Shown here: one piece after another, positions 1 through 5,863 of the stretch | How positions within the stretch are numbered: position 1 is the stretch's first letter | Layout of the letters: the number at the start of each line of letters is the position of its first letter | From: an uncultured Cetobacterium sp. | GTDB lineage: Bacteria; Fusobacteriota; Fusobacteriia; Fusobacteriales; Fusobacteriaceae | Assembly: GCA_900766645.1 (NCBI GenBank) | Contig: CAAFWD010000012.1 | Coordinates: forward strand, 1-6,963 | Reading direction: 5' to 3' | DNA: 6,963 nt | Notes under the pieces: model-generated | Databases searched by the model: none | The model's input: the letters and a program-made list of their open reading frames with translations, nothing else | Told to the model about the DNA's origin: nothing | Made by a program: the position numbers and the translations under genes

Positions 1-76
1 GCGTCATTAGCTCAGATGGTAGAGCACACGACTTTTAATCGTGTTGTCACTGGTTCGAGCCCAGTATGACGCACCA
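1..76 (+). tRNA. tRNA-Lys (anticodon TTT)
   Basis: A complete cloverleaf with encoded CCA. The acceptor stem pairs GCGTCAT (1-7) with ATGACGC (66-72). The anticodon stem CACGA/TCGTG encloses the loop CTTTTAA with anticodon TTT. The T arm is ACTGG-TTCGAGC-CCAGT (49-65). Discriminator A73 is followed by CCA 74-76. The gene begins at the first base of the window, so its promoter and any upstream tRNA genes lie outside. Seven bases separate it from the next tRNA, so both are probably processed from one precursor. Confidence 0.97.
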
Positions 77-83
77 TCTTTTT

Positions 84-166
84 GCGAGGGTGGCGGAATT
101 GGCAGACGCACCAGACTTAGGATCTGGCGTTTCGACGTGAGGGTTCAAGTCCCTCCTCTCGCACCA
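84..166 (+). tRNA. tRNA-Leu (anticodon TAG)
   Basis: A class II tRNA with encoded CCA. The acceptor stem pairs GCGAGGG (84-90) with CTCTCGC (156-162), with one G-T wobble. The anticodon stem CCAGA/TCTGG encloses CTTAGGA, giving anticodon TAG (118-120). A short variable arm (CGT-TTCG-ACG) follows, then T arm GAGGG-TTCAAGT-CCCTC (139-155). The long variable arm and A discriminator fit leucine. It reads CTN codons, which are rare beside TTA in these genes. Confidence 0.97.
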
Positions 167-179
167 CATAGGAATTACG

Positions 180-208
180 AAGTCTTGATTATTTCAAGAC
201 TTTTTTTT
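180..208 (+). terminator. Intrinsic terminator after the tRNA pair
   Basis: Stem AAGTCTTGA (180-188) pairs with TCAAGACTT (194-202) around a 5-base loop, followed by an uninterrupted T run to 208. It ends the tRNA transcript. Only 27 bases separate it from the truA start, so truA relies either on read-through or on a promoter that overlaps this hairpin. Confidence 0.85.
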
Positions 209-235
209 ATATATTGCCAAAGGAGAAAAAAAGAG

Positions 236-970
236 TTGAAAAGAAATATAAAACTAACATATAGTTATGATGGAAGTGAATTCTTTGGATTTCAAAGACA
301 ACCAGAATTAAGAACAGTTCAGGGAGAGATTGAAAAAGTTTTAAAAGTTATTTTCAAAAAAGATATAGACTTAGTTTCAGCAGGAAGAACAGATAGAGGT
401 GTTCACGGAAAGATGCAAGTTTCAAATTTTATAACAGAACTAAGTATTCCTTTAGAAAAAATAAAATTTATTTTAAATAATCGTCTTCCTAAAGATATAG
501 TTATAAAAAAAGTTGAAGATGTGGATTTAGAATTTAGTTCAAGATTTTCAGCTACCCATAGAGCTTATGAATATTATATAAGTGAAGAGAGAGATCCTTT
601 TAATTCTAGATATACAACATTTGTAGAGGGAAGACTAGATATTGAAAGATTAAATGATATAGCTAAACCACTTTTAGGTGTTCATGATTTTGCAAATTTC
701 AGACTTTCAGATTGTGGAAGTTCTACAACAGTTAGAGAGATATATGAGGTTAAATTTTCAAGAGTTGACGAAAAAAGAGTAAAACTTTATGTTAAGGGAA
801 ATGCTTTTTTAAAATCTCAGATTAGAATAATAGTTGGAACTATTTTAGGGATATATTTTAATAAAAAACCATCATCACATTTAAAGGATATGTTAGATAA
901 TCCCGGAATAAACTATGCAAAGTTAGTTGCAGAACCATATGGATTGCATCTGTGTGAGATTGGCTACTAG
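236..970 (+). CDS. truA: tRNA pseudouridine(38-40) synthase TruA
   Basis: TruA isomerises uridines 38, 39 and 40 of the tRNA anticodon arm to pseudouridine in the cytoplasm. The frame is open from position 41, but that part lies inside the tRNA genes. The real start is taken as TTG 236, ten bases after AGGAG (221-225), giving 244 residues, the usual family size, and the typical N-terminus KRNIKLTYSYDGSEFFGFQ. Visible motifs: GRTDRGVHG (about residues 50-58) with catalytic Asp53; the NAFLKSQIRIIVGTILG segment matching the family's FLxxxVRxxVG region; and the C-terminal PYGLHL motif. The stop is followed almost at once by the acetyltransferase, whose ribosome site overlaps the stop codon, so the two are probably cotranscribed. 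Function is very likely; the TTG start rests on ribosome-site position and family length. Confidence 0.95.
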   Translation: MKRNIKLTYSYDGSEFFGFQRQPELRTVQGEIEKVLKVIFKKDIDLVSAGRTDRGVHGKMQVSNFITELSIPLEKIKFILNNRLPKDIVIKKVEDVDLEFSSRFSATHRAYEYYISEERDPFNSRYTTFVEGRLDIERLNDIAKPLLGVHDFANFRLSDCGSSTTVREIYEVKFSRVDEKRVKLYVKGNAFLKSQIRIIVGTILGIYFNKKPSSHLKDMLDNPGINYAKLVAEPYGLHLCEIGY

Positions 971-978
971 GAGGCTAT

Positions 979-1425
979 ATGAAAGTTGTAGAGGTAACTT
1001 CAGAGAATAGAGATTTAATAAAAAAAATATATGAGAATGAGATAGAAAGTTTTGGAGTTATGGGTGGAGCTGATATGTGGATGATTATGAGCTTTATCCG
1101 TTACGGAAAGTTATATGTTTTATTAAAAGATGATGAACTTTTAGCAGTGGCTCAGTTTCAAAAAATTATGAAGGAAAATGGTGTTTTTCTTTATGGATTT
1201 TCAACTGTGGAGAAACATAGAAATAAAGGTTATGCTAAATATCTTTTAAAAGAAACAGAAAAAAGATTAAAGGAAATTAATATAGAATCTATATATTTAA
1301 CTGTGGATCCAAATAATGAGATAGCTGTTAATATGTATAAAAAGTTAGGATATAAAATTTTAGAATTTCAAGAAGATGAATATGGAGAAGGAATACATAG
1401 ATATCTAATGTACAAGAGATTATAA
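979..1425 (+). CDS. GNAT-family N-acetyltransferase
   Basis: A 148-residue single-domain GNAT protein that should transfer an acetyl group from acetyl-CoA to an amine; the substrate cannot be told from sequence. The acetyl-CoA pyrophosphate loop is visible as R-N-K-G-Y-A (residues 81-86) at the start of the motif A helix, after the strand VFLYGFSTV. Motif B follows with the NNEIAVNMYKKLGY segment, typical of the RimI-like branch. The N-terminal part (GVMGGADMW, about 26-34) does not match a known substrate class that I recognise. AGGAGG (969-974) overlaps the truA stop and lies 4 bases before the ATG, which argues for translational coupling. A RimI-type ribosomal-protein acetyltransferase is possible but not shown. 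Confidence 0.87.
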   Translation: MKVVEVTSENRDLIKKIYENEIESFGVMGGADMWMIMSFIRYGKLYVLLKDDELLAVAQFQKIMKENGVFLYGFSTVEKHRNKGYAKYLLKETEKRLKEINIESIYLTVDPNNEIAVNMYKKLGYKILEFQEDEYGEGIHRYLMYKRL

Positions 1426-1429
1426 AATA

Positions 1430-1458
1430 TTGACAAAAATACTAAAAAGGTGTATTAT
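1430..1458 (+). promoter_or_regulatory. Sigma-70-type promoter of the perR operon
   Basis: TTGACA (1430-1435, perfect -35) and TATTAT (1453-1458, 5 of 6 for -10) are separated by exactly 17 bases. The -35 begins 5 bases after the acetyltransferase stop. The transcript should start near 1465, just upstream of the palindrome at 1472-1493. Confidence 0.85.
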
Positions 1459-1471
1459 TGTAAAAAATGAA

Positions 1472-1493
1472 ATAGTTACAAAGTTGTAACTAT
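1472..1493 (+). promoter_or_regulatory. Perfect palindrome, probable PerR operator
   Basis: ATAGTTACAA (1472-1481) and TTGTAACTAT (1484-1493) form a perfect 10-bp inverted repeat around a 2-base centre (AG). It lies between the -10 element and the AGGAGG of perR, where a bound protein would block polymerase. The core TTACAA-N2-TTGTAA resembles the Bacillus Per box (TTATAATTATTATAA) but has an even centre. Autoregulation by PerR is inferred from position. Formation of an RNA hairpin next to the ribosome site is an alternative role. Confidence 0.7.
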
Positions 1494-1507
1494 GAAAAGG
1501 AGGTAAC

Positions 1508-1915
1508 ATGTATATAGAAAATATTGGAGAACATCTAAAAATGCATGACATAAAACCTTCATATCAGAGAATGAAAATATTTCAATATTTATTAGAAAAT
1601 AAGACTCATCCAACAGTTGATGAGATCTACAAAGCTTTATCCCCAGAGATACCTACGTTATCTAAGACTACTGTGTACAACACGTTAAACCTATTTATGG
1701 AAAAAGGGATAGCAAAGGTTATAATAATTGAAGAAAATGAAACGAGATATGATGCAGACACAGAAACTCATGGTCATTTTAAATGTGAAAATTGTGGAAA
1801 AGTTTACGATATTCCTGTTAAATTAGAAGAGATGCAACTTCATGATATGGAAGGATTCCAAATCAAAGAGTATCACATTTATTTTAAAGGAATTTGTCCA
1901 AATTGTTCGAAATAG
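1508..1915 (+). CDS. perR: Peroxide-responsive Fur-family repressor PerR
   Basis: A 135-residue Fur-family repressor. The N-terminal half is a winged helix with recognition region S-K-T-T-V-Y-N-T-L (52-60); the C-terminal half is the metal-binding dimerisation domain. All five regulatory-metal ligands of Bacillus PerR (H37, D85, H91, H93, D104) have counterparts at H34, D82, H88, H90 and D101, a constant offset of three. Asp at 101, rather than the Glu usual in Fur, supports a peroxide sensor. The structural zinc site is present as C93-x-x-C96 and C130-x-x-C133. In the family, iron-catalysed oxidation of the His ligands releases the DNA. It heads an operon with superoxide reductase and rubredoxin, has its own promoter and a palindromic operator, and AGGAGG (1498-1503) lies 4 bases before the ATG. 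PerR is much more likely than Fur or Zur. Confidence 0.93.
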   Translation: MYIENIGEHLKMHDIKPSYQRMKIFQYLLENKTHPTVDEIYKALSPEIPTLSKTTVYNTLNLFMEKGIAKVIIIEENETRYDADTETHGHFKCENCGKVYDIPVKLEEMQLHDMEGFQIKEYHIYFKGICPNCSK

Positions 1916-1957
1916 TTTTTTAGATAAAGTATTACTTATGAATAAGGAGGGAGTTTT

Positions 1958-2326
1958 ATGGCTAAGTTAGATATTTTAAAATTAAAGGATTGTCCAGTTT
2001 TATTGGAAGTTGTCCTAGGTGAAGAGGAGTTCTCTTTAGATGGTGTAGAAGTTCTTCAAAGCAAAAGAGAAGATGCTTCAGTGGAAAAACATGTACCATA
2101 TGTTGAGGAAAAAGTGGATGGGTACCTAGTTAAGGTAGGAAAAGAAACAGCTCACCCTATGACAGAGGAGCACTATATCCAAATGATAGAGATATGTGTT
2201 GGAGACTTTGTGTATAGAAAATATTTAAAGCCTGGAGAGGCACCAGAAGCTTACTTTAAAGTTCCTAAGGGATCAAGTGTTTGCGCAAGAGAGTATTGCA
2301 ACTTACACGGATTATGGTCTAACTAG
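1958..2326 (+). CDS. Class III superoxide reductase (desulfoferrodoxin family, no centre I)
   Basis: A 122-residue cytoplasmic enzyme that reduces superoxide to hydrogen peroxide without making oxygen, the usual strategy in anaerobes. The C-terminal domain is intact: E43-K44-H45, H66, H72, C114 and H117 correspond to the E-K-H, three further ligand positions and Cys of the His4Cys iron centre (centre II), and REYCNLHG is diagnostic. The N-terminal 40 residues align in position with the desulforedoxin domain but have a single cysteine (C12) in place of the four that hold centre I, so that site cannot bind rubredoxin-type iron. This matches the class III layout known from Treponema pallidum. 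A ribosome site AAGGAGG (1944-1950) lies 7 bases upstream. The rubredoxin 17 bases downstream is the likely electron donor. Confidence 0.93.
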   Translation: MAKLDILKLKDCPVLLEVVLGEEEFSLDGVEVLQSKREDASVEKHVPYVEEKVDGYLVKVGKETAHPMTEEHYIQMIEICVGDFVYRKYLKPGEAPEAYFKVPKGSSVCAREYCNLHGLWSN

Positions 2327-2343
2327 GAAAAGGGGGTAGTACA

Positions 2344-2511
2344 ATGTCAAAGAAAATGAGATGTGTAATTTGTGATTATGTTTATGATGAAGCTCTAGGA
2401 GATCCAGATAATGGAGTAGCTCCAGGGACGCTTTGGGAAGATGTTCCAGAAACTTGGGTTTGTCCATTATGTTTTGTGGGAAAAGATCAATTTGAGGAAG
2501 TAGAGTACTAA
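2344..2511 (+). CDS. Rubredoxin
   Basis: A 55-residue one-iron electron carrier. It shows C7-V-I-C10 and C40-P-L-C43 as the four iron ligands, the central block G-D-P-D-N-G-V-A-P-G-T (19-29), W38 before the second knuckle, and the ending VGKDQFEEVE, all typical. The glycine that normally follows each C-x-x-C is replaced: Asp11 after the first pair and Phe44 after the second. AGGGGG (2331-2336) lies 7 bases before the ATG. As the last gene of the perR operon, followed by a terminator, it most likely supplies electrons to the superoxide reductase upstream. Confidence 0.95.
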   Translation: MSKKMRCVICDYVYDEALGDPDNGVAPGTLWEDVPETWVCPLCFVGKDQFEEVEY

Positions 2512-2518
2512 GCACTAT

Positions 2519-2552
2519 AAACCTCTTAGCCGTTTGGCTAGGAGGTTTTTTT
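2519..2552 (+). terminator. Intrinsic terminator of the perR-superoxide reductase-rubredoxin operon
   Basis: ACCTCTTAGCC (2521-2531) pairs with GGCTAGGAGGT (2536-2546) around GTTT, with one G-T wobble and two further A-T pairs at the base, followed by a T run to 2552. The right arm contains TTGGCT (2534-2539), which also fits as the -35 of the next promoter. Confidence 0.92.
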
Positions 2553-2562
2553 ATGTTATAAT
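2534..2562 (+). promoter_or_regulatory. Extended -10 promoter of the walJ operon, overlapping the terminator
   Basis: TGTTATAAT (2554-2562) is a perfect extended -10 (TGn plus TATAAT). Exactly 17 bases upstream is TTGGCT (2534-2539), 4 of 6 for -35, lying in the loop and right arm of the terminator. The start would be near 2569, followed by AAAGGAG at 2584-2590 and ATG 2595. Confidence 0.75.
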
Positions 2563-2594
2563 ATGAAATCGAATAAAAAAAGAAAAGGAGTGTC

Positions 2595-3368
2595 ATGAAG
2601 TTAGCAATACTTGGAAGTGGAAGTAGAGGAAACTCTATATTTTTAGAAACAGACTCTATAAAACTACTAATAGATGCTGGTTTTAGTGGTAAAAAAATAG
2701 AGGAACAACTGAAAAAGATTGGTGAAAAAATAGAGGATATAGATGGAATATTTATAACTCATGAACATGGAGATCATATTCAAGGAGCTGGAATAATATC
2801 TAGAAAATATGAGATTCCAATCTATATTACAAAAGAAAGTTATGAAGCTGGGATTTTAAAATTAGGAAAATTAAAAAATGAACATGTGAGATTTATAGAG
2901 GGGCAGTTTTGGGTAGGAGACAGTGCTGTTTATCCATTTGATGTTATGCATGACGCTGAGAGAACAATTGGTTTTAGAATAGAAGAAAGTAAGGGTTCAA
3001 AAGTAGCTATAGCAACAGATATAGGATATATAGATAATACAGTGAGAGAAGCATTTAAAGATGTGGATGTAATGATAATAGAGAGTAACTATGACTACAC
3101 TACCCTAATGCAATGTTCATATCCTTGGGAGTTAAAATCTAGAGTAAAAGGAAGAAATGGACATCTATCGAATACAGATGCAGCTAGATTTATAAGAGAG
3201 ATGTATCATCCTAATTTGAAAAAAGTATTTTTAGCTCATATGAGCAAAGATAGTAATGATCCTAAAATAGCATGGGATTCAGTTTTGGATGAGCTAATAA
3301 GAAATAGAATAAAACTTTCATTAGAGATAGCACACCAAGATTTATGCACAGAGATGATTGAGTTTTAG
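2595..3368 (+). CDS. walJ: WalJ/YycJ-type metallo-beta-lactamase-fold hydrolase
   Basis: A 257-residue soluble metallo-beta-lactamase-fold protein, the usual WalJ (YycJ/VicX) length. The dinuclear metal site is complete: H56-E-H58-G-D60-H61, H119 in VMHDAE, D142 in ATDIGY, and a late His in FLAHMS. Family-specific signatures are the N-terminal LGSGSRGNS, ESNYD (163-167), YPWELKSRV and NGHLSN (188-193). In Firmicutes the family is encoded beside the WalKR cell-wall two-component system and has been linked to DNA repair and cell-wall coordination; its substrate is unsettled. No walK or walR lies here; the partners are a UDG-fold protein and a glycosyltransferase. The start is fixed by AAAGGAG (2584-2590). 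The stop is followed after 8 bases by the next ATG, so the operon is tightly packed. Confidence 0.9.
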   Translation: MKLAILGSGSRGNSIFLETDSIKLLIDAGFSGKKIEEQLKKIGEKIEDIDGIFITHEHGDHIQGAGIISRKYEIPIYITKESYEAGILKLGKLKNEHVRFIEGQFWVGDSAVYPFDVMHDAERTIGFRIEESKGSKVAIATDIGYIDNTVREAFKDVDVMIIESNYDYTTLMQCSYPWELKSRVKGRNGHLSNTDAARFIREMYHPNLKKVFLAHMSKDSNDPKIAWDSVLDELIRNRIKLSLEIAHQDLCTEMIEF

Positions 3369-3376
3369 GAGGAAAA

Positions 3377-3955
3377 ATGGAGGATATTTATAAACTTTTA
3401 GAAGAGTTAAAATTTGAAGTGGGAGTAATTAATGCTTTAAAAGAGAGTAAAGAAAAAATTGTTCTTGGAACAGGGAATGTACAAGGAGAAGTTCTATTTA
3501 TAGGAGATGACCACTCTCTTTATGAAGATGAAGATTTTAAAGTTAAATCAGGTTCAAGTGGAGAGTTTCTAATAAAACTTTGTGATATAGTAGGGCTATT
3601 ACCAGAGGAGTACTATATTACAACTTTAAGTAAATGTGATAAAAAGTATAGAGAATTGGATGAGAATGATAAAAAATCTTTAAAAGAATATCTTGAGATG
3701 CAGATCTCTTTAATTAATCCTAAAATAATAGTAGCTTTAGGGCAAGATGTTTGGGAAGTACTTCAAGAAAAAGAGGGAAGATTTTTAGATGAAAGAGGGC
3801 AAATTTTAGAGTGGAAGGGTGGAATAAAAATGTTATTAACCTATGACGCTAATTTTGCAAAAAAATCAAGAGATGATGGTGGAAAAAGATCAAAAGTTGC
3901 AGTAGATTTCTGGGGGGACTTAAAAACAATTAAAAACTTTATTCAGGAGAGTTGA
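3377..3955 (+). CDS. Degenerate uracil-DNA-glycosylase-superfamily protein
   Basis: A 192-residue protein with the order of elements of family 4/5 uracil-DNA glycosylases. Seen: VLFIGDD...EDEDF (39-54) at the place of motif GExPGxxED; SGSSGEFL (58-65) for the GxAGxLL turn; YYITTLSKC (79-87) for the VYITNxxKC strand; MQISLINPKIIVALG (108-122) for the QIxLIxPKxIVxLG core; and LTYDANF (154-160) at the place of the TYHPSxL active-site motif. Catalytic and cluster residues are eroded: the His-Pro of the last motif is Asp157-Ala158, the N-terminal C-x-x-C is absent, and only C87 of the four iron-sulfur cysteines remains. It is intact as a frame, so it is probably a working protein with altered function, not a classical uracil excision enzyme. 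AGGA overlaps the walJ stop region, 4 to 8 bases before the ATG. Confidence 0.72.
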   Translation: MEDIYKLLEELKFEVGVINALKESKEKIVLGTGNVQGEVLFIGDDHSLYEDEDFKVKSGSSGEFLIKLCDIVGLLPEEYYITTLSKCDKKYRELDENDKKSLKEYLEMQISLINPKIIVALGQDVWEVLQEKEGRFLDERGQILEWKGGIKMLLTYDANFAKKSRDDGGKRSKVAVDFWGDLKTIKNFIQES

Positions 3956-3957
3956 TC

Positions 3958-4995
3958 ATGAAAATATTAGTTGTTAGATTTAAACAGATCGGAGATGCTA
4001 TTTTATCATCTGTAATTTGTAAAAGTTTGAGGGAAACATATCCAGATGCACAGATAGATTATGTACTTTATGAACATGTAGCCCCTTTATTTGAAGGACA
4101 AAGTTATGTGGATAATGTAATAAGTATAAGTAAAAGTGAGCAGAAAAATATATTTAAATATATAAAAAGAGTTTGGAAGGTAACAAGAGAAGATTATGAT
4201 ATTGTAATAGATATTATGTCTACACCTAAAAGTGAATTATTTACATTTTTTTCAAAGGGAGCAAAGTATAGAATAGGGAGATACAAACCAAAAAGAGGTT
4301 ATACTTATACTCATAAAATACCAGAACCATCAAATGAATTTGATAAAGCTGAAAAATTTTTAAAAATGTTAGAGCCATTAAAAGAGACAGAAAAGAATCT
4401 TAAATTAACAGCTGATTATTCTTTGGAATTTTCTAAAGAGGAGAGAGAAAATTTAAGAAAAAGAATGGAAGAGTGTGGAGTTGATTTTTCAAAACTGATA
4501 ATTCCTTTAGCAATAAATTCAAGAAGACCAGAAAAAGTTTATCCAGTGGATCTTATGAAAAAAGTTGCAGAAAAACTTTTAAAAAAATATGATTGTCAGA
4601 TAATTTTATATTATTCTCCAAATGAGATGGAGTTTGCTAAAAAATTTCATAGTGATTTAAATAATGATCCTAGAATAATATCAAGCATAAAAACAAAAAG
4701 TATTAGAGAGTTAGGTGCTATGCTATCTAATTGTGATGTATTTGTTGGAAACGAAGGTGGACCTAGACATTTAGCTCAAGCTGTTAATATTCCAAGTTTT
4801 GCTATATTTAGTCCAAGATCATCAAAGAAAGATTGGCTTTCAAAAAATAATAAAAGACATGAGGGAATAGAACCGAAAGACTTAGCTAAAGATGGTTTTG
4901 AAAATCTATCCTACGAAGAAAAATATAGACTTATAACACCAGATATGATTATAGAAGAAGTGGATAAAAAGATAGCTTTAGTTGAGAAAAAGTAG
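3958..4995 (+). CDS. Glycosyltransferase family 9 (ADP-heptose:LPS heptosyltransferase-like)
   Basis: A 345-residue GT-B enzyme likely to add a heptose or related sugar to the lipopolysaccharide core at the inner membrane's cytoplasmic face. The N-terminal domain starts MKILVVRFKQIGDAIL, with D13 at the position of the catalytic base of WaaC. The donor-binding C-terminal domain has the signature G-N-E-G-G-P-R-H-L (264-272), matching GNxSGPMHL of heptosyltransferases, followed by INIPSFAIF-like strand AVNIPSFAIF. ATG 3958 is chosen over TTG 3952 because AGGAG (3945-3949) lies 8 bases from the ATG but only 2 from the TTG. It directly follows the UDG-like gene (stop 3953-3955). Which core position it modifies (WaaC, WaaF or another) cannot be read. 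Its presence supports an outer-membrane organism. Confidence 0.88.
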   Translation: MKILVVRFKQIGDAILSSVICKSLRETYPDAQIDYVLYEHVAPLFEGQSYVDNVISISKSEQKNIFKYIKRVWKVTREDYDIVIDIMSTPKSELFTFFSKGAKYRIGRYKPKRGYTYTHKIPEPSNEFDKAEKFLKMLEPLKETEKNLKLTADYSLEFSKEERENLRKRMEECGVDFSKLIIPLAINSRRPEKVYPVDLMKKVAEKLLKKYDCQIILYYSPNEMEFAKKFHSDLNNDPRIISSIKTKSIRELGAMLSNCDVFVGNEGGPRHLAQAVNIPSFAIFSPRSSKKDWLSKNNKRHEGIEPKDLAKDGFENLSYEEKYRLITPDMIIEEVDKKIALVEKK

Positions 4996-5001
4996 AGTAT
5001 A

Positions 5002-5030
5002 TTGAAAAAAGTAGTATATTGTGCTAAAAT
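5002..5030 (+). promoter_or_regulatory. Sigma-70-type promoter of yebC
   Basis: TTGAAA (5002-5007) and TAAAAT (5025-5030) are spaced by 17 bases, with TG at 5022-5023 making an extended -10. It begins 6 bases after the glycosyltransferase stop; no hairpin terminator is visible between the two genes, so some read-through into yebC is likely. Confidence 0.78.
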
Positions 5031-5068
5031 TTAATAATGAATAATATGAAAAGTTAGGAGGAGTTTTT

Positions 5069-5815
5069 GTGGCAGGACATAGTAAATGGTCTAACATCAA
5101 GCACAGAAAAGGTGCTCAAGATGCTAAGAGAGCAAAAGTTTTTACAAGATTAGGGAAAGAGCTGACAATTGCAGCTAAAGAGGCTGGAGGAGATCCAAAC
5201 TTTAACCCAAGATTAAGACTTGCAATAGATAAAGCTAAGGCAGCAAATATGCCTAAGGATAACTTAGAAAGAGCTATAAAAAAAGGTACTGGAGAGTTAG
5301 AAGGTGTTGACTATATAGAGATGAGATATGAGGGATACGGTCCTGAAGGAACAGCCTTTATAGTTGAAGTTGTAACTGATAACAAAAATAGATCAGCTTC
5401 TGAAGTTAGAACTGCTTTCTCAAGAAAGAATGGAAACTTAGGAACAGATGGTGCTGTTTCTTGGATGTTCCAAAGAAAAGGAGAGATTATAGTTCCAGCT
5501 GAAGGATTAGACTCAGAAGAGTTTATGATGGCAGCATTAGAAGCTGGAGCAGATGACATCTTAGAAGAGGATGGAGAGTTCACAGTTTTAACAGAACCAG
5601 CAGAGTGTAATAACGTTGCTGAAGAGTTAAAAAAAGCTGGATACACTGTAACAGAAGCAGAGGTTGCAATGATACCAGATAATAAAGTAGCAATAACAGA
5701 TTTAGAAACAGCTAAAAAAGTAATGGCACTTTATGAAGCTTTAGATGATTTAGATGATGTAAACGATGTTTATTCAAACTTTGATATATCAGATGAGCTA
5801 TTAGAGCAGTTATAA
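5069..5815 (+). CDS. yebC: YebC/TACO1-family protein
   Basis: A 248-residue cytoplasmic protein of the widespread YebC family, full length by family standards. The N-terminal signature MAGHSKWSNIKHRKGAQDAKR is followed by MPKDNLERAIKKGTG (60s-70s), YEGYGPEGTA (about 88-97), NRSASEVRTAFSRKNGNLG and GAVSWMFQRKG, all near-invariant in the family. Members were first described as transcription regulators (PmpR) and more recently as ribosome-associated factors that help translate difficult stretches such as polyproline; which applies here is not visible. Start codon is GTG, 7 bases after AGGAGG (5056-5061). It has its own promoter and terminator, so it is probably monocistronic. Confidence 0.96.
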   Translation: MAGHSKWSNIKHRKGAQDAKRAKVFTRLGKELTIAAKEAGGDPNFNPRLRLAIDKAKAANMPKDNLERAIKKGTGELEGVDYIEMRYEGYGPEGTAFIVEVVTDNKNRSASEVRTAFSRKNGNLGTDGAVSWMFQRKGEIIVPAEGLDSEEFMMAALEAGADDILEEDGEFTVLTEPAECNNVAEELKKAGYTVTEAEVAMIPDNKVAITDLETAKKVMALYEALDDLDDVNDVYSNFDISDELLEQL

Positions 5816-5825
5816 GATGATGAAA

Positions 5826-5863
5826 AGAGTCTACAGATGAGAGTTTGTAGGCTCTCTTTTTTT
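5826..5863 (+). terminator. Intrinsic terminator of yebC
   Basis: AGAGTCTACA (5826-5835) pairs with TGTAGGCTCT (5846-5855), one G-T wobble, around a 10-base loop, then C and a run of seven T. It lies 10 bases after the yebC stop. Confidence 0.88.

Noticed and set aside
41..235. Upstream extension of the truA reading frame
   Set aside because: It runs through tRNA-Lys, tRNA-Leu and the terminator, encodes no TruA-like sequence, and a ribosome site with TTG at 236 gives the family's normal length.
2312..2596. 94-codon frame on the minus strand
   Set aside because: It lies opposite the rubredoxin gene and its terminator, has no ribosome site or recognisable protein pattern, and is best seen as a shadow.
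3952..3957. TTG start for the glycosyltransferase, two codons upstream
   Set aside because: AGGAG would be only 2 bases away; ATG 3958 has correct spacing and gives the standard N-terminus.
5311..5646. 111-codon frame on the minus strand
   Set aside because: Antisense to the highly conserved yebC coding region; a shadow frame.
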